A stretch of 64,000 nt of DNA from Marinobacter sp. ATCH36 (GCF_023555055.1 NZ_JAMJPL010000002.1:62001-126000), one strand, 5' to 3'. Positions 16,231 to 24,242 are shown, numbered from the stretch's first letter. Numbers and translations are program-made. The notes: generated from the letters alone by a model not told the origin.

Positions 16231-17862
16231 TTATTTTTGTTCGCTCGCTATATGGCCCGCGCGAATGGCGTCGGCGATTTTTTCGGCAATCATAATGGTC
16301 GGGGCGTTGGTATTTCCGCCAACCAGCGTGGGCATCACCGATGCGTCCACCACACGCAGCCCCTCGAGCCCTCTTACTTTCAAATCCGGATCAACCACGG
16401 CCAGGTCGTCTACACCCATTTTGCAGGTGCCTACAGGGTGGTAGATTGTATCGGCCCGTGCGCGGATATGCCGGGCCCATTCGTCATCACTCATGTCGTT
16501 ATGAATACCGAACATTTCTGACTGCCGATACGGGGCCAGCGGCGCTGCTTCCAGAATATCGCGCGTTATTTTCGCACCCTTGATGGTCAATTCCAGATCG
16601 GCCTGGCCAGACAGGTAATTCGGGTCGATAGCCGGCTCCGCCATGGGATCCGCGCTGCGGAGGAAAACGCGCCCACGGGATTTTGGCCGCAGGTTACATA
16701 CGTGGCAGCTGAAGCCATGCCCCCAGTGCAGCTTACGGGCATGATCTTCCACAATAGACACCACGAAATGAAGCTGCAGATCCGGCTTGTCCAACCCGGG
16801 ATCAGACTTCAAAAATGCCGCACCCTCCGCAAAAGGCGACGCTACCATACCGGTTCCATCTTTTCGCCATTGCAGGGAATGGCTGAGCATGTTCTTCATT
16901 CCCTTGAGGCTGAAACCGAAATTGTCTGTATCTGCAGATTTGTAGGCCAGGATGAAATCGAGATGATCCTGCAGGTTCTGTCCAACGCCCGGCAACTCGT
17001 GAACCATGGGAATGCCATGTGGCTCGATATCGTCCGGGCGGCCCACGCCGGAAAGTTGCAGTAGCTGCGGTGACCCAAAAGCGCCAGCGGCAACAATTAT
17101 CTCCCGGTGCGCCGAAGCATTCAGCGTTTGTCCTTTGAGACGATATTCAACGCCTACCGCGCGCTTACCATTAAAAACAATTCGAGTAGCCCGTGCATCG
17201 GTGACTACTTTCAGGTTGCTTCGCTGTTCCATGACTGGATACAGATACGCGGAGGCGGTTGAGCAGCGTTCACCGTTGCGGTCGCTGTCATGATATTGAG
17301 TCACCTCGTAAAGGCCGACGCCCTCATTATCGCCCGTATTGAAATCGTCGGTTGCTGGATAACCACGCTCTTTCGCAGCTTCGACAAAGGCCTCTGAAAT
17401 AGGCCTGGGAGATCGCTGCTTACAGACATGGAGTGGGCCTTCAGCTCCGTGACTTTCATTGCCGCCGTTTTCATGACATTCCGCTTTGCGGAAGTATGGC
17501 AACACATCGTTCCAGCCCCAGCCCTGACACCCGAGTTCGGCCCAGCCATCATAATCCGCCCGGTGACCACGAACATACAGCATGGCATTGATCAGGCTGG
17601 AGCCACCCAACCCTCGCCCTCTCGGCTGAAATCCACGGCGATCATTCAGCTCAGGCTGTTTTTCGGTGTTAAAGGCCCAGTTATTGATTTTGCCATGGCC
17701 CGGCATCAGTGCCACCACGCCGGCCGGCGCACGTGTCAGTACATGATCGCCCTTACCACCCGCTTCCAACAGACAGACACTGACATCAGGGTCCTCACTT
17801 AGTCGTGCCGCCATAACGGCGCCCGCCGATCCACCACCGACAATTACGTAGTCGAAAATCAT
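16231..17862 (-). CDS. GMC-family FAD-dependent alcohol dehydrogenase (AlkJ/choline dehydrogenase-like)
   Basis: 543 residues. N-terminal FAD-binding motif DYVIVGGGSAGAVMAARLSE, the two GMC signatures (GRGLGGSSLINAMLYVRGH and GAFGSPQLLQLSGVG), and the C-terminal catalytic region with YHPVGTCKMG and VGGNTNAPTIMIAEKIAD. It oxidises a primary alcohol to an aldehyde, passing electrons to the respiratory chain. The sequence looks closer to the aliphatic-alcohol AlkJ group than to betaine-forming BetA, and there are no betaine genes beside it, but the substrate is inferred. Full length for the family. Confidence 0.9.
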   Translation of the reverse strand: MIFDYVIVGGGSAGAVMAARLSEDPDVSVCLLEAGGKGDHVLTRAPAGVVALMPGHGKINNWAFNTEKQPELNDRRGFQPRGRGLGGSSLINAMLYVRGHRADYDGWAELGCQGWGWNDVLPYFRKAECHENGGNESHGAEGPLHVCKQRSPRPISEAFVEAAKERGYPATDDFNTGDNEGVGLYEVTQYHDSDRNGERCSTASAYLYPVMEQRSNLKVVTDARATRIVFNGKRAVGVEYRLKGQTLNASAHREIIVAAGAFGSPQLLQLSGVGRPDDIEPHGIPMVHELPGVGQNLQDHLDFILAYKSADTDNFGFSLKGMKNMLSHSLQWRKDGTGMVASPFAEGAAFLKSDPGLDKPDLQLHFVVSIVEDHARKLHWGHGFSCHVCNLRPKSRGRVFLRSADPMAEPAIDPNYLSGQADLELTIKGAKITRDILEAAPLAPYRQSEMFGIHNDMSDDEWARHIRARADTIYHPVGTCKMGVDDLAVVDPDLKVRGLEGLRVVDASVMPTLVGGNTNAPTIMIAEKIADAIRAGHIASEQK

Positions 17863-17916
17863 AAAGTCCTATTTTGTGGTTATTTCACCGTATTCTGGAT
17901 GGCCCAACGCTCTTAC

Positions 17917-18414
17917 TCAGGAACCATCCAGAGGCACGATTAGCACCGGACGCTTGGAGTGAGTCAGCGTCTTGGTCGCGGTAGAACCGATCAGCGCCTG
18001 CCCTAGCGCGTTGTGCTTGCGGGTTCCCATAACGATCAGATCGGCATTCATCTCATCGCCGACTTCAAGGATTTTACGCCAGGGCACGCCTTCCTCGATA
18101 CGCGACTCAATGTTCTTCAGGCTAGACGCATCTCGCTCTTCCAGTTCTTCCTCGCAAAAGCGCTCTATCCGCTCTCGAATCTTGACGTTCAACGCCTCAA
18201 CGCCCCTGTGCAGCAACTCGTCGAGCTTCTCTTCCTCCATCACGTTATTGAGCAAAGTACGGGTGGTAGACGACAAGGATTCGATCACGTGCAGGTAAGT
18301 GACCTGAGCATCAGGATAGTGGCGACACAGGCTGACCGCTGCACGGAATGCCGGACGCGAACCCTGATCAAGATCGGAGACGTACAGAATCTTTCTAATA
18401 TCTTGAAGCATCAT
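17917..18414 (-). CDS. Universal stress protein (UspA family)
   Basis: 165 residues, a single Usp domain. It has the start IRKILYVSDLDQGSRPAFRAAV and the ATP-binding pattern G-x2-G-x9-G-S/T as MGTRKHNALGQALIGSTATKT followed by RPVLIVPL. The middle carries a highly charged helical insertion (MEEEKLDELLHRGV to EELEERDAS). Probably an ATP-binding cytoplasmic stress protein. It lies directly upstream of the GMC dehydrogenase with about 50 bases between them, so the two may be co-transcribed. Confidence 0.9.
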   Translation of the reverse strand: MMLQDIRKILYVSDLDQGSRPAFRAAVSLCRHYPDAQVTYLHVIESLSSTTRTLLNNVMEEEKLDELLHRGVEALNVKIRERIERFCEEELEERDASSLKNIESRIEEGVPWRKILEVGDEMNADLIVMGTRKHNALGQALIGSTATKTLTHSKRPVLIVPLDGS

Positions 18415-18641
18415 TCTTCTCCTCTATTCCCTCGGGGAAAGGTAAGGTTGTACCGCTCCGTGGTAAGGCAAATCCGGCAAAAACAGTGCAATCAGCGCCG
18501 AACACGCAATATCGGTGCACCAGGACGGGATAATACCCTTTGAAGATAGTGCCCGTTTTGACATCTCGCAATTTTGCACTGAGTGCAAAGACCTGAGCCT
18601 CGCGAACTTCCCCCGTGGCGCAATCAATGACCTGATCGGCA

Positions 18642-18956
18642 TCAGATTCGGATCTGAACCTTCCCGTCCCGCACCCGCACCTCAAGCACCCGCATCGCCC
18701 GTGTCGCGGGCGCAACGGCGGGCCTTCCGTCGCGAACGTCAAAGGCCCCCTGATGCAACGGGCATTCGATGACATGATCGTCGAAATAGCCGTCGCACAG
18801 ATCGGCCCCACCATGGGTGCAAAGCGGAAGCGAGGCATAGATCCCGCTGGGCGTGTCATAGACGGCGATGGTCCGCCGTCCGACCTGGACCCGCGTGACC
18901 CAGTTCTTCTCCAGCTTTTCCACCGCGATCACGTCGCACCATGGCTTGTCGGTCAT
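18642..18956 (-). CDS. Rieske-type [2Fe-2S] ferredoxin
   Basis: 104 residues from MTDKPWCDV; an upstream in-frame extension is rejected because it would overlap the desaturase heavily. The cluster ligands are visible as CTHG-x15-CPLHQGAFD, the bacterial Rieske ferredoxin pattern. Its start overlaps the stop of the desaturase-like gene (ATGA), implying translational coupling, so it is the likely electron donor to that enzyme. The stretch looks more GC-rich in third positions than its neighbours, hinting at transfer as a two-gene unit. No reductase gene is adjacent. Confidence 0.9.
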   Translation of the reverse strand: MTDKPWCDVIAVEKLEKNWVTRVQVGRRTIAVYDTPSGIYASLPLCTHGGADLCDGYFDDHVIECPLHQGAFDVRDGRPAVAPATRAMRVLEVRVRDGKVQIRI

Positions 18957-19891
18957 GCCCGCGCCTCGTGAATCTGACGCAGGATATCCGTATGCGCGCC
19001 GAGATAGCCACGCGGCTCGACATGAATTTGTTCGCGCAGCTTCTCGTGAAGGCGTGGCAGGGCATGGTAGGGAACCGGGGGTACATAGTGATGTTCGGCG
19101 TGGTAGTTCATGTTCCAGCACAGGAACCTCCACGGGGCCGAGACGAGATTGGTGCGGGTGTTTTCACTCATCTGCGCCACGGTCGGGCGCCCCACATGTT
19201 CCGTCATCCTGATGAAACGCATCACCGGTTCACCGAGGAATAGCGGAATGATCCAATACCAGATCAGCCCCCACCAACCGGTGACAGCCATGCCTGCAAA
19301 AATCAGCGCGTATATTCCCAGCATCATCCTCGCATCCCGGTAGACCGAGGCATGTTCCTCCTTCGGGATAAAGCGCTTTTCGGCGTCTGAAAGCCGCGCC
19401 ATGGCGTGGTGCGTAACCTCGGTGAACTTGGCTTTCCAGTAGGGCATCGAGGACAGATAGAGCAAGTATTCGCCATAGGTTTTTGGCTGCGGGATCAGCT
19501 CTGGGTCCTGGCCAGCAAGCTGCGTGTAGGTGTGATGGTCGCAATGCTCATATCGAAAGAAGCGGTGCGGCAGCATGATAATCAGCCCGCAGATCTGCCC
19601 GACGATATTGTTCAGTTTGCGGGTGCGGAACACGGTGTAATGCACGCATTCATGTTGCAGCGAGAAATGATGCACCAGCACGATACCCTGCAGGAACATG
19701 GCGGGCCAGATCAGCCAGCTGTCCCACGCAAGCGTGATCAGCGTGGTGGTTCCGGCCAGCAACAACACCCACAGTACCAATCGGCGCAGCGCGGGCCCGT
19801 CGGAGCGTTGCATGAAGGATTTCAGTTCGTCCCGGGTCAGCTTGCCCTCTTCAAGCGCCTGGGTCAGTGGCGTGGTAATGCCTTGTGTCAT
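18953..19891 (-). CDS. Membrane di-iron fatty acid desaturase/hydroxylase
   Basis: 312 residues, GGAG eight bases before the ATG. Three histidine boxes of membrane non-haem di-iron enzymes: HECVH, HCDHH and HAEHH, with an extra HHFSLQH just before the first box, and at least four hydrophobic segments (about 38-75, 95-115, 190-225). The substrate could be an acyl chain, a terpenoid or a methylated small molecule; the sequence alone does not say. The overlapping Rieske ferredoxin gene suggests a self-contained oxygenase plus donor module, different from the usual rubredoxin-fed AlkB. Codon use looks unlike the neighbours. Confidence 0.88.
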   Translation of the reverse strand: MTQGITTPLTQALEEGKLTRDELKSFMQRSDGPALRRLVLWVLLLAGTTTLITLAWDSWLIWPAMFLQGIVLVHHFSLQHECVHYTVFRTRKLNNIVGQICGLIIMLPHRFFRYEHCDHHTYTQLAGQDPELIPQPKTYGEYLLYLSSMPYWKAKFTEVTHHAMARLSDAEKRFIPKEEHASVYRDARMMLGIYALIFAGMAVTGWWGLIWYWIIPLFLGEPVMRFIRMTEHVGRPTVAQMSENTRTNLVSAPWRFLCWNMNYHAEHHYVPPVPYHALPRLHEKLREQIHVEPRGYLGAHTDILRQIHEARA

Positions 19892-20203
19892 CGTTGATAC
19901 TCCATCAGCCTCCGCGCTGTCGAAGGGGTTTTTTCACATGTCGGGCCTGGCTGATTTCATCCTTCAAATAGGCCCCAACAGCCTTGACCGCCACTGGAAA
20001 CTCTGGCCCCACAGCGGCGATAGAGCGTTTCATGCCGGTGGGTAGCGTGCAGCTGATCGTCTGCCAGCCCCTCGGTCATGGCGGCCTTGGCGATTGGGGC
20101 ATGACATCATCCTGATGGTTTTTAATTCGTCGATTTTCGAATCATGGCCTGAGTTTAAAGGGCATACAATGGCCATCAGGGCCTATTCCATAAATCTGCC
20201 CAC
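19892..20203 (-). other. Intergenic stretch with a possible 42-codon remnant
   Basis: About 310 bases before the desaturase gene. The only coding-like part is a minus-strand reading 19905-20033 (MKRSIAAVGPEFPVAVKAVG, then AYLKDEISQARHVKK). It lacks a clear ribosome site and might be the C-terminal remnant of a regulator. The promoter of the desaturase-Rieske pair must lie here, but I cannot place it. Confidence 0.3.
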
Positions 20204-20587
20204 TTATGAAATCGGCCAGCCACCCCACCGTATTTCCGGCAGGCCGGTAACGTCGCCGTTGTAAAGATAGACCCAGGCCAGCCCGAAATCGGTTTCCATC
20301 TGACGGCGATCGTAGTCGCCGAGATGGGGCGACTGAGGATTGTAGTCTTCCAGTTCATCCAGGCCCGCAAACACCTGCTCGGACACATCATAGACCTCTA
20401 CCTCAATGCCCTCGCTGGAACGCAGCATGGCACCCGGGTAAGGGCCAAGGTCGCAGAGACAGATCTGGCTGAGCTGGCACCGGCCTACAAAGTGCGAGCC
20501 TGCTAAAACCTGGTGGTTTGATTGGCCTTTTTTGAGGGTGCCGTAGACGCCTACCCTGGTTAACGAAGCGCGATGCTGACTGTTCAA
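20204..20587 (-). CDS. Gamma-glutamylcyclotransferase-fold (AIG2-like) protein
   Basis: 127 residues. The family opening VGVYGTLKKGQSNHQVL (YGTL motif) is followed by a small beta-barrel with the conserved glutamate around FAGLDELEDYNPQSPHLGDYDRRQ and a C-terminal WVYLYNGD. This fold releases pyroglutamate or other cyclised products from gamma-glutamyl peptides or amines; the substrate cannot be told from sequence. It is divergent from the HhH-GPD glycosylase gene. Confidence 0.88.
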   Translation of the reverse strand: MNSQHRASLTRVGVYGTLKKGQSNHQVLAGSHFVGRCQLSQICLCDLGPYPGAMLRSSEGIEVEVYDVSEQVFAGLDELEDYNPQSPHLGDYDRRQMETDFGLAWVYLYNGDVTGLPEIRWGGWPIS

Positions 20588-20681
20588 AACGTCACCCGTT
20601 CTTCCATAAGTTCGCCACCTCTTGCAGAATCTTTACAGCCGCGACGCAATCACCCTCTCGCAAATTGGAGCCGCGCCCGAC

Positions 20682-21524
20682 ATGAAACCCTATACCGATT
20701 TCCTGGCTTTAGAAAAGCCCTTCAGTCTGCAACTGACCGTGGAAAGCCACGGATGGTGCCAGCTTGCGCCCTGGCACTGGGACGGAAAGCGCCTGGAACG
20801 CAGAGCAAGAATCGAAGGCAACAAGGAATGGATTCGCGTCCAGCAAGCGTCGCCACATCATCTCAGCATCGAAACATCGTCATCAAACACCGCCGGCGTA
20901 AAAACCCTGGTTTCCCGCTGGCTGCACCTGGACTGGGACCCCACGAACTTCCTGGCGCTTTGCGAGGCCAATGACCCGGCTGTCGGCCAATTTATCCATT
21001 ACGGTGGTGGCCGGTTTCTCCGGGGTGACACCTTCTACGAAGACCTGATCAAAACCATCTGCACCATCAACACAACATGGCAACAGACCAAGGCGATGGT
21101 TGGCCATCTCGTTTCGGTGGGTGGCGGCCTATTCCCCCAGCCCCACGAAATCCTGGACACGGATCCCGAACGGTTGGCGAAAGAGTGCAAGCTTGGTTTC
21201 AGGGCCAGAACCGTTGCCAACGTGACCGCCCGATTGCTGGACGACGATGTAATCAACCCGGAAGGTTCCGCCTGTGAACATCGGGTGACCTATGACTACC
21301 TGGTATCCCTGAAGGGCATCGGACCCTACTCAGCAGCACACGTGATGATGCTTTTGAGGGATTTTTCGACTGTCCCTGTGGACTCGGAAGTCAGCGCCTA
21401 CCTTCGGGAGCGGGGCCTTGACCCGAAGGACGCCCAGGAGGCGTTCCAGCATTGGGGGGAGTATCGGTTTCTTGGATATAAGCTGAGGCGGATTGTGGAT
21501 CGGGAGAACTGGATTGGGGATTGA
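20682..21524 (+). CDS. HhH-GPD superfamily DNA glycosylase
   Basis: 280 residues from MKPYTDFLALEKPF; a further upstream start at 20622 is possible but adds nothing conserved. The C-terminal half has the helix-hairpin-helix LVSLKGIGPYSAAHVMMLL followed by the catalytic aspartate in VPVDSEV; the middle helical part (FYEDLIKTICTINTTW, GFRARTVANVTARLL) is typical of the AlkA/OGG1 side of the superfamily. The N-terminal 90 residues resemble the AlkA/OGG accessory sheet. There is no C-terminal iron-sulfur cluster, so it is not an endonuclease III. Probable base-excision repair of damaged purines; lesion unknown. Confidence 0.85.
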   Translation: MKPYTDFLALEKPFSLQLTVESHGWCQLAPWHWDGKRLERRARIEGNKEWIRVQQASPHHLSIETSSSNTAGVKTLVSRWLHLDWDPTNFLALCEANDPAVGQFIHYGGGRFLRGDTFYEDLIKTICTINTTWQQTKAMVGHLVSVGGGLFPQPHEILDTDPERLAKECKLGFRARTVANVTARLLDDDVINPEGSACEHRVTYDYLVSLKGIGPYSAAHVMMLLRDFSTVPVDSEVSAYLRERGLDPKDAQEAFQHWGEYRFLGYKLRRIVDRENWIGD

Positions 21525-21582
21525 TGATTACAATGGCCTTGCAGTCACTGGCCGACAGGTTGACCATGGCAAACAGTCGCGA

Positions 21583-21780
21583 TGCCATCTCGTTCGGCTG
21601 ATGGGCGAGCGAAAAATGACGATCGTGGACGTTGCCAGAGAGACAGGACTTAACAGGAATACTGTCACCCTGCTCTACAAAGAAACAGCGCAAAGGATAG
21701 ACCTGGAAGCTACTGAGAAACCCTGCAGATAATTTGAATGCGAGGTGGGAGACCTGCTCGAGTTGCAAGAAGATCATTGA
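21583..21780 (+). pseudogene. Small XRE/Cro-type HTH regulator broken by a stop codon
   Basis: The frame reads a complete small HTH protein: CHLVRLMGERKMTIVDVARE, TGLNRNTVTLLYKETAQRID and EATEKPCR, then TAA at 21730-21732, then FECEVGDLLELQEDH and a natural stop at 21778-21780. Relatives of this family carry an aromatic residue where the TAA stands, so one base change explains it. The usual N-terminal Met-Ile-Arg start is also replaced (no ATG before CHLV; the first in-frame ATG is 21601). Probably inactive, perhaps an antitoxin-like or phage-type regulator, at the edge of the accessory region. Confidence 0.75.
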
Positions 21781-21950
21781 GCAGACGAGATGGTTAAAGG
21801 GCCACTGTCATTGAATCAACATATTTTGCCGCAGTTTTTGCTCCATCGCTTGACCCGTCGCGGACCACCCTACTTCTTTGCTATGACCACAAAGCGGACC
21901 TTTTCAGATAGGGGCCTGCCCAATCCGCTATTCGGAAACAAAGCACGCTG

Positions 21951-21980
21951 AGGTCGCAAAGCGAACGTTCAGGTTTGGGG
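21951..21980 (+). repeat. 30-bp dispersed repeat, copy A
   Basis: Begins AGGTCGCAAAGCG. It matches 23634-23663 at 26 of 30 positions, all four differences being A/G. Both copies sit just beyond an attC-like site. Confidence 0.8.
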
Positions 21981-22054
21981 ATAAAGCCTTTGATAGGCCG
22001 CCGGGGACGAAGCGCCGCAGTAGTCCAGAACGAACTGCAACGACTGGTTAGGCA
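21980..22054 (-). other. attC-like recombination site (degenerate partner core)
   Basis: On the minus strand the stop codon of the 22048-22437 gene is inside GCCTAAC, a perfect RYYYAAC inverse core. About 70 bases later, where the GTTRRRY core should be, only CTTTATCC is present, directly before repeat copy A. This looks like a decayed attC or the array edge. Confidence 0.45.
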
Positions 22055-22437
22055 GCTTCATTGCGCCGAAGCATGCGATCGATGATGTAACCAATTACCC
22101 CGCCCACCCCGATCGGCACAAGCGCGTAGACTGGGATAATCACCAGTGCGATCGGAGCATTTGGGTTCGTACTCAAATCCAGTGTTCCATGCGACCAAGC
22201 TAAATAGCCGAAACCAAGTAAGCATGGCGCGATCAGCGAAGCAAGCCGTTTATACCTAAAGCTGATAGCAAGGATGGCGCCCCAGGCAATGGCATTCAAG
22301 ACACTGAATAAAACCCAGCCAGCCAGACCGGCATCAGTATACTGCTCAAGCCATTCAGCGCCCCGAGGCACGCGCGCCAGATAGGGTAGGAAGATCCCGA
22401 ATACCACCAGCAGAAGGCGAGCTTTGATCATGGTCAT
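22048..22437 (-). CDS. Hypothetical 4-TM membrane protein (cassette)
   Basis: 129 residues with four predicted membrane segments (about 5-20, 38-60, 65-85, 94-118) and a basic C-terminus (IDRMLRRNEAA). No family recognised. The stop codon lies in an attC-type core. It is 15 bases downstream of the secreted 152-residue protein, and the three minus-strand genes from 23498 to 22048 look like one transcriptional unit. A tightly packed lipoprotein, periplasmic protein and membrane protein suggests a joint envelope function, otherwise unknown. Confidence 0.65.
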   Translation of the reverse strand: MTMIKARLLLVVFGIFLPYLARVPRGAEWLEQYTDAGLAGWVLFSVLNAIAWGAILAISFRYKRLASLIAPCLLGFGYLAWSHGTLDLSTNPNAPIALVIIPVYALVPIGVGGVIGYIIDRMLRRNEAA

Positions 22438-22452
22438 ATTGAGTGCCCAACG

Positions 22453-22911
22453 TCAGAACGGCAACACTTGCAACAGCGGGATTACAAAACTTCGATCATT
22501 GAGCAGAATACTTAAACTGAAGCGATCTTCCTGCATGAGCCGGTTTCGCACGCCGGCCGTGGTGTAGTTCGGCGACATGGATAGTACATAGTCCCCTGTC
22601 CGCTCGGGAACGAACTCAAAGTCGCGGTTGCGATAGGGTGCCATCTCGTTATCGGAATAAAGCTGAACTTCATCCGGCGTTTCTAACGACCAAGACAGGG
22701 CAACCTCGTAGTTCTCACGAGCGGAGTTACCGGTGTTGATAATCAGCCGGTGAGGAACACCCAACTCTTTGATCGGCACGATCACAGTCGTGCTCTCAGT
22801 CAGTGCCCCATGATCGGAATAGACCTTGTCACCCCTAAGGTAAACGAAATCTGCCAGTGCGGCTGCGCCCAATGACAGGGCGAGCAGAAAACAAATGAGC
22901 TTTGATTTCAT
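22453..22911 (-). CDS. Hypothetical secreted protein (cassette)
   Basis: 152 residues from the ATG at 22911, which has GGGAG at proper spacing. Signal peptide KLICFLLALSLGAAALA, then an all-beta looking domain with VIVPIKELGVPHRLIINTGN and ENYEVALSWSLETPDEVQ, like an immunoglobulin-type fold. It ends SFVIPLLQVLPF. No family recognised. Middle gene of the three-gene envelope unit. Confidence 0.65.
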   Translation of the reverse strand: MKSKLICFLLALSLGAAALADFVYLRGDKVYSDHGALTESTTVIVPIKELGVPHRLIINTGNSARENYEVALSWSLETPDEVQLYSDNEMAPYRNRDFEFVPERTGDYVLSMSPNYTTAGVRNRLMQEDRFSLSILLNDRSFVIPLLQVLPF

Positions 22912-22949
22912 GGTGCGGACTCCCAAGAAATAGTCTCAGAACGAATGCT

Positions 22950-23498
22950 TTATCGAAGCGCATCGTAAATAAGGGGGTAGGTTTTGACGACTCTCTGCGC
23001 AGGCAGTTTATGCTCTCCCTGGAAGACTTCTCCATTCAAAATCAAGTCATACTTGATTAGAACATACCATCCTTCGTAACAAAGCACTGGTTCCAGCTGC
23101 TCCGAATCATAGGCCTGCTGACCCTGCTGCCAAAAGCCCTCTGTGAAGGCTTTCATCAACACCATAGGTTCCTGGCCGGGGAATTCATAGGAAAAGTTTC
23201 TGACAAGAATGGATTCGATATTCGGATTCGGCCCTGCAACAGTGCCTGTCGCTCTCACGTAAAATTGGAAGTAAACGGATTGTGGCGCTTTGTAGCTTCT
23301 GAAAATAAACGGTATGTGAGTTTGGGTTTCCGGGAACCAGGATGAAAACGTCGAGATGACCAGCTCGTTTTCTTCATCCAGCGCAAAAACGTGTTCAGCG
23401 TATTCATATTTGGAAAATCGAGCGCAGCTAGTCACAGATACAGCAAGCAGCGTGAGCAGGGCCAGCCTGATCAGGAAGCCTCTGTATTGAGCACGCAT
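22950..23498 (-). CDS. Hypothetical lipoprotein (cassette)
   Basis: 182 residues from the ATG at 23498. Lipoprotein signal peptide (FLIRLALLTLLAVSVTSC) with a VTSC lipobox. The mature part is beta-rich and aromatic (FSSWFPETQTHIPFIFRSYK, GWYVLIKYDLILNGEVFQGE). No family recognised. First gene of the unit that continues with the secreted and 4-TM proteins; 38 bases separate it from the next. Confidence 0.65.
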   Translation of the reverse strand: MRAQYRGFLIRLALLTLLAVSVTSCARFSKYEYAEHVFALDEENELVISTFSSWFPETQTHIPFIFRSYKAPQSVYFQFYVRATGTVAGPNPNIESILVRNFSYEFPGQEPMVLMKAFTEGFWQQGQQAYDSEQLEPVLCYEGWYVLIKYDLILNGEVFQGEHKLPAQRVVKTYPLIYDALR

Positions 23499-23633
23499 CT
23501 GCAAAATTGACAAAGCTGACCACCTTCATCAGTTGGAAACTCAATTAAAACTCGCTCCTCACAGCAATAAAAGTGAACAATTCACAGGATTCGTTATTAT
23601 TAAGCTTGATGCACCTGTGCATTAACGAGGCAC

Positions 23634-23663
23634 AGGTCGCAAAGCGGACATTCAGATTTAGGG
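23634..23663 (+). repeat. 30-bp dispersed repeat, copy B
   Basis: Second copy of the repeat at 21951-21980. It abuts the GTTAACC end of the attC-like site at 23662-23722. Confidence 0.8.
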
Positions 23664-23722
23664 TTAACGCGGAGCGAAGTGGCGGCCCGTCAGGGGCGTC
23701 CGCCTTGCGCGAATTGTTAAAT
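23662..23722 (-). other. attC-like recombination site
   Basis: 61 bases on the minus strand. ATTTAAC (RYYYAAC, overlapping the stop codon of the YIYGP-repeat gene) leads, and GTTAACC (near GTTRRRY) closes. Between them GCGCAAGGCGG pairs with the inverted CCGCCACTTCGC, giving the imperfect palindrome with an unpaired base expected of attC. Confidence 0.7.
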
Positions 23723-23967
23723 TTTCAGCCACGGAAGTGTTTCGACTGGTCCGTAGATGTATTCATCACTGAGGCAACATTGCGTGCACCCGCTGGGGCC
23801 GTAGATATACTCACCCTCATGGATATAGTATTGAGTATATCCAGAGGGGCTGTAAATAAACTCTCCTCTGTCTACATAGCACTGGGTATAGCCCTTTGGG
23901 CCGTATATATAGCCTTTACTATCAATATAAAAAGAACTCGATGGTTGGCTCCTTTGGACTTAGGCAT
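23717..23967 (-). pseudogene. YIYGP-repeat protein with apparent one-base frameshift (cassette)
   Basis: From the ATG at 23967 the frame reads MPKSKGANHRVLF and then leaves the coding frame. After a run of five T (minus strand, 23929-23933) the neighbouring frame gives YIDSKGYIYGPKGYTQCYVD, EFIYSPSGYTQYYI, EYIYGPSGCTQCC and EYIYGP, ending in TAA at 23717-23719. One extra T in the run would join them into an 83-residue protein of four roughly 17-residue repeats, Y-I-Y-G-P-x-G-Y-T-Q-x-Y. Either a true frameshift or a homopolymer error. Function unknown. Confidence 0.65.
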
Positions 23968-23999
23968 CAGTGGCTCAAGGTGAAAAGACAAGGTAGTGA

Positions 24000-24242
24000 T
24001 CAGGCTAACTCCCAAGGAAGATCTCGTCGGCCGTGAACTGGTTTCAAAACACCGGTGTACCTCAGCTTTTGAGCAGCCCATCTCGCATCATATTGCCATG
24101 AATACACCAAGCCACCAGAGGCCCTGATTTCCTTTTCGTATCGGTCCCACAAATCCTTAGCGACTTCTTTGGGCCAGCCGGATCCTCCGCGAGCTCTCAA
24201 GCATTCGATGATCCAATCCATCATATCTTCACGATTCGCCAA
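24000..24242 (-). CDS. Hypothetical winged-helix-like protein (cassette)
   Basis: 80 residues. The TTG at 24242 is taken as start because GGAGGT lies eight bases before it, right behind the GTTAAAT core of an attC-like site; ATGs at 24224 and 24221 have no such signal. The pattern MMDWIIECLRARGGSGWPKE to WDRYEKEIRASGG to WQYDARWAAQKLRYTGVLKP to PWELA resembles winged-helix domains seen in restriction- and cassette-associated proteins. It is alone in its cassette. A DNA-binding role is a guess from fold. Confidence 0.65.
   Translation of the reverse strand: MANREDMMDWIIECLRARGGSGWPKEVAKDLWDRYEKEIRASGGLVYSWQYDARWAAQKLRYTGVLKPVHGRRDLPWELA

Noticed and set aside
19905..20033. 42-codon minus-strand reading upstream of the desaturase
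   Set aside because: No ribosome site and no family match by eye; kept only as a possible remnant in the intergenic note.
23573..23983. 136-codon plus-strand reading in the cassette region
   Set aside because: It runs through an attC-like site and antisense to the YIYGP repeats, which explain the region better.
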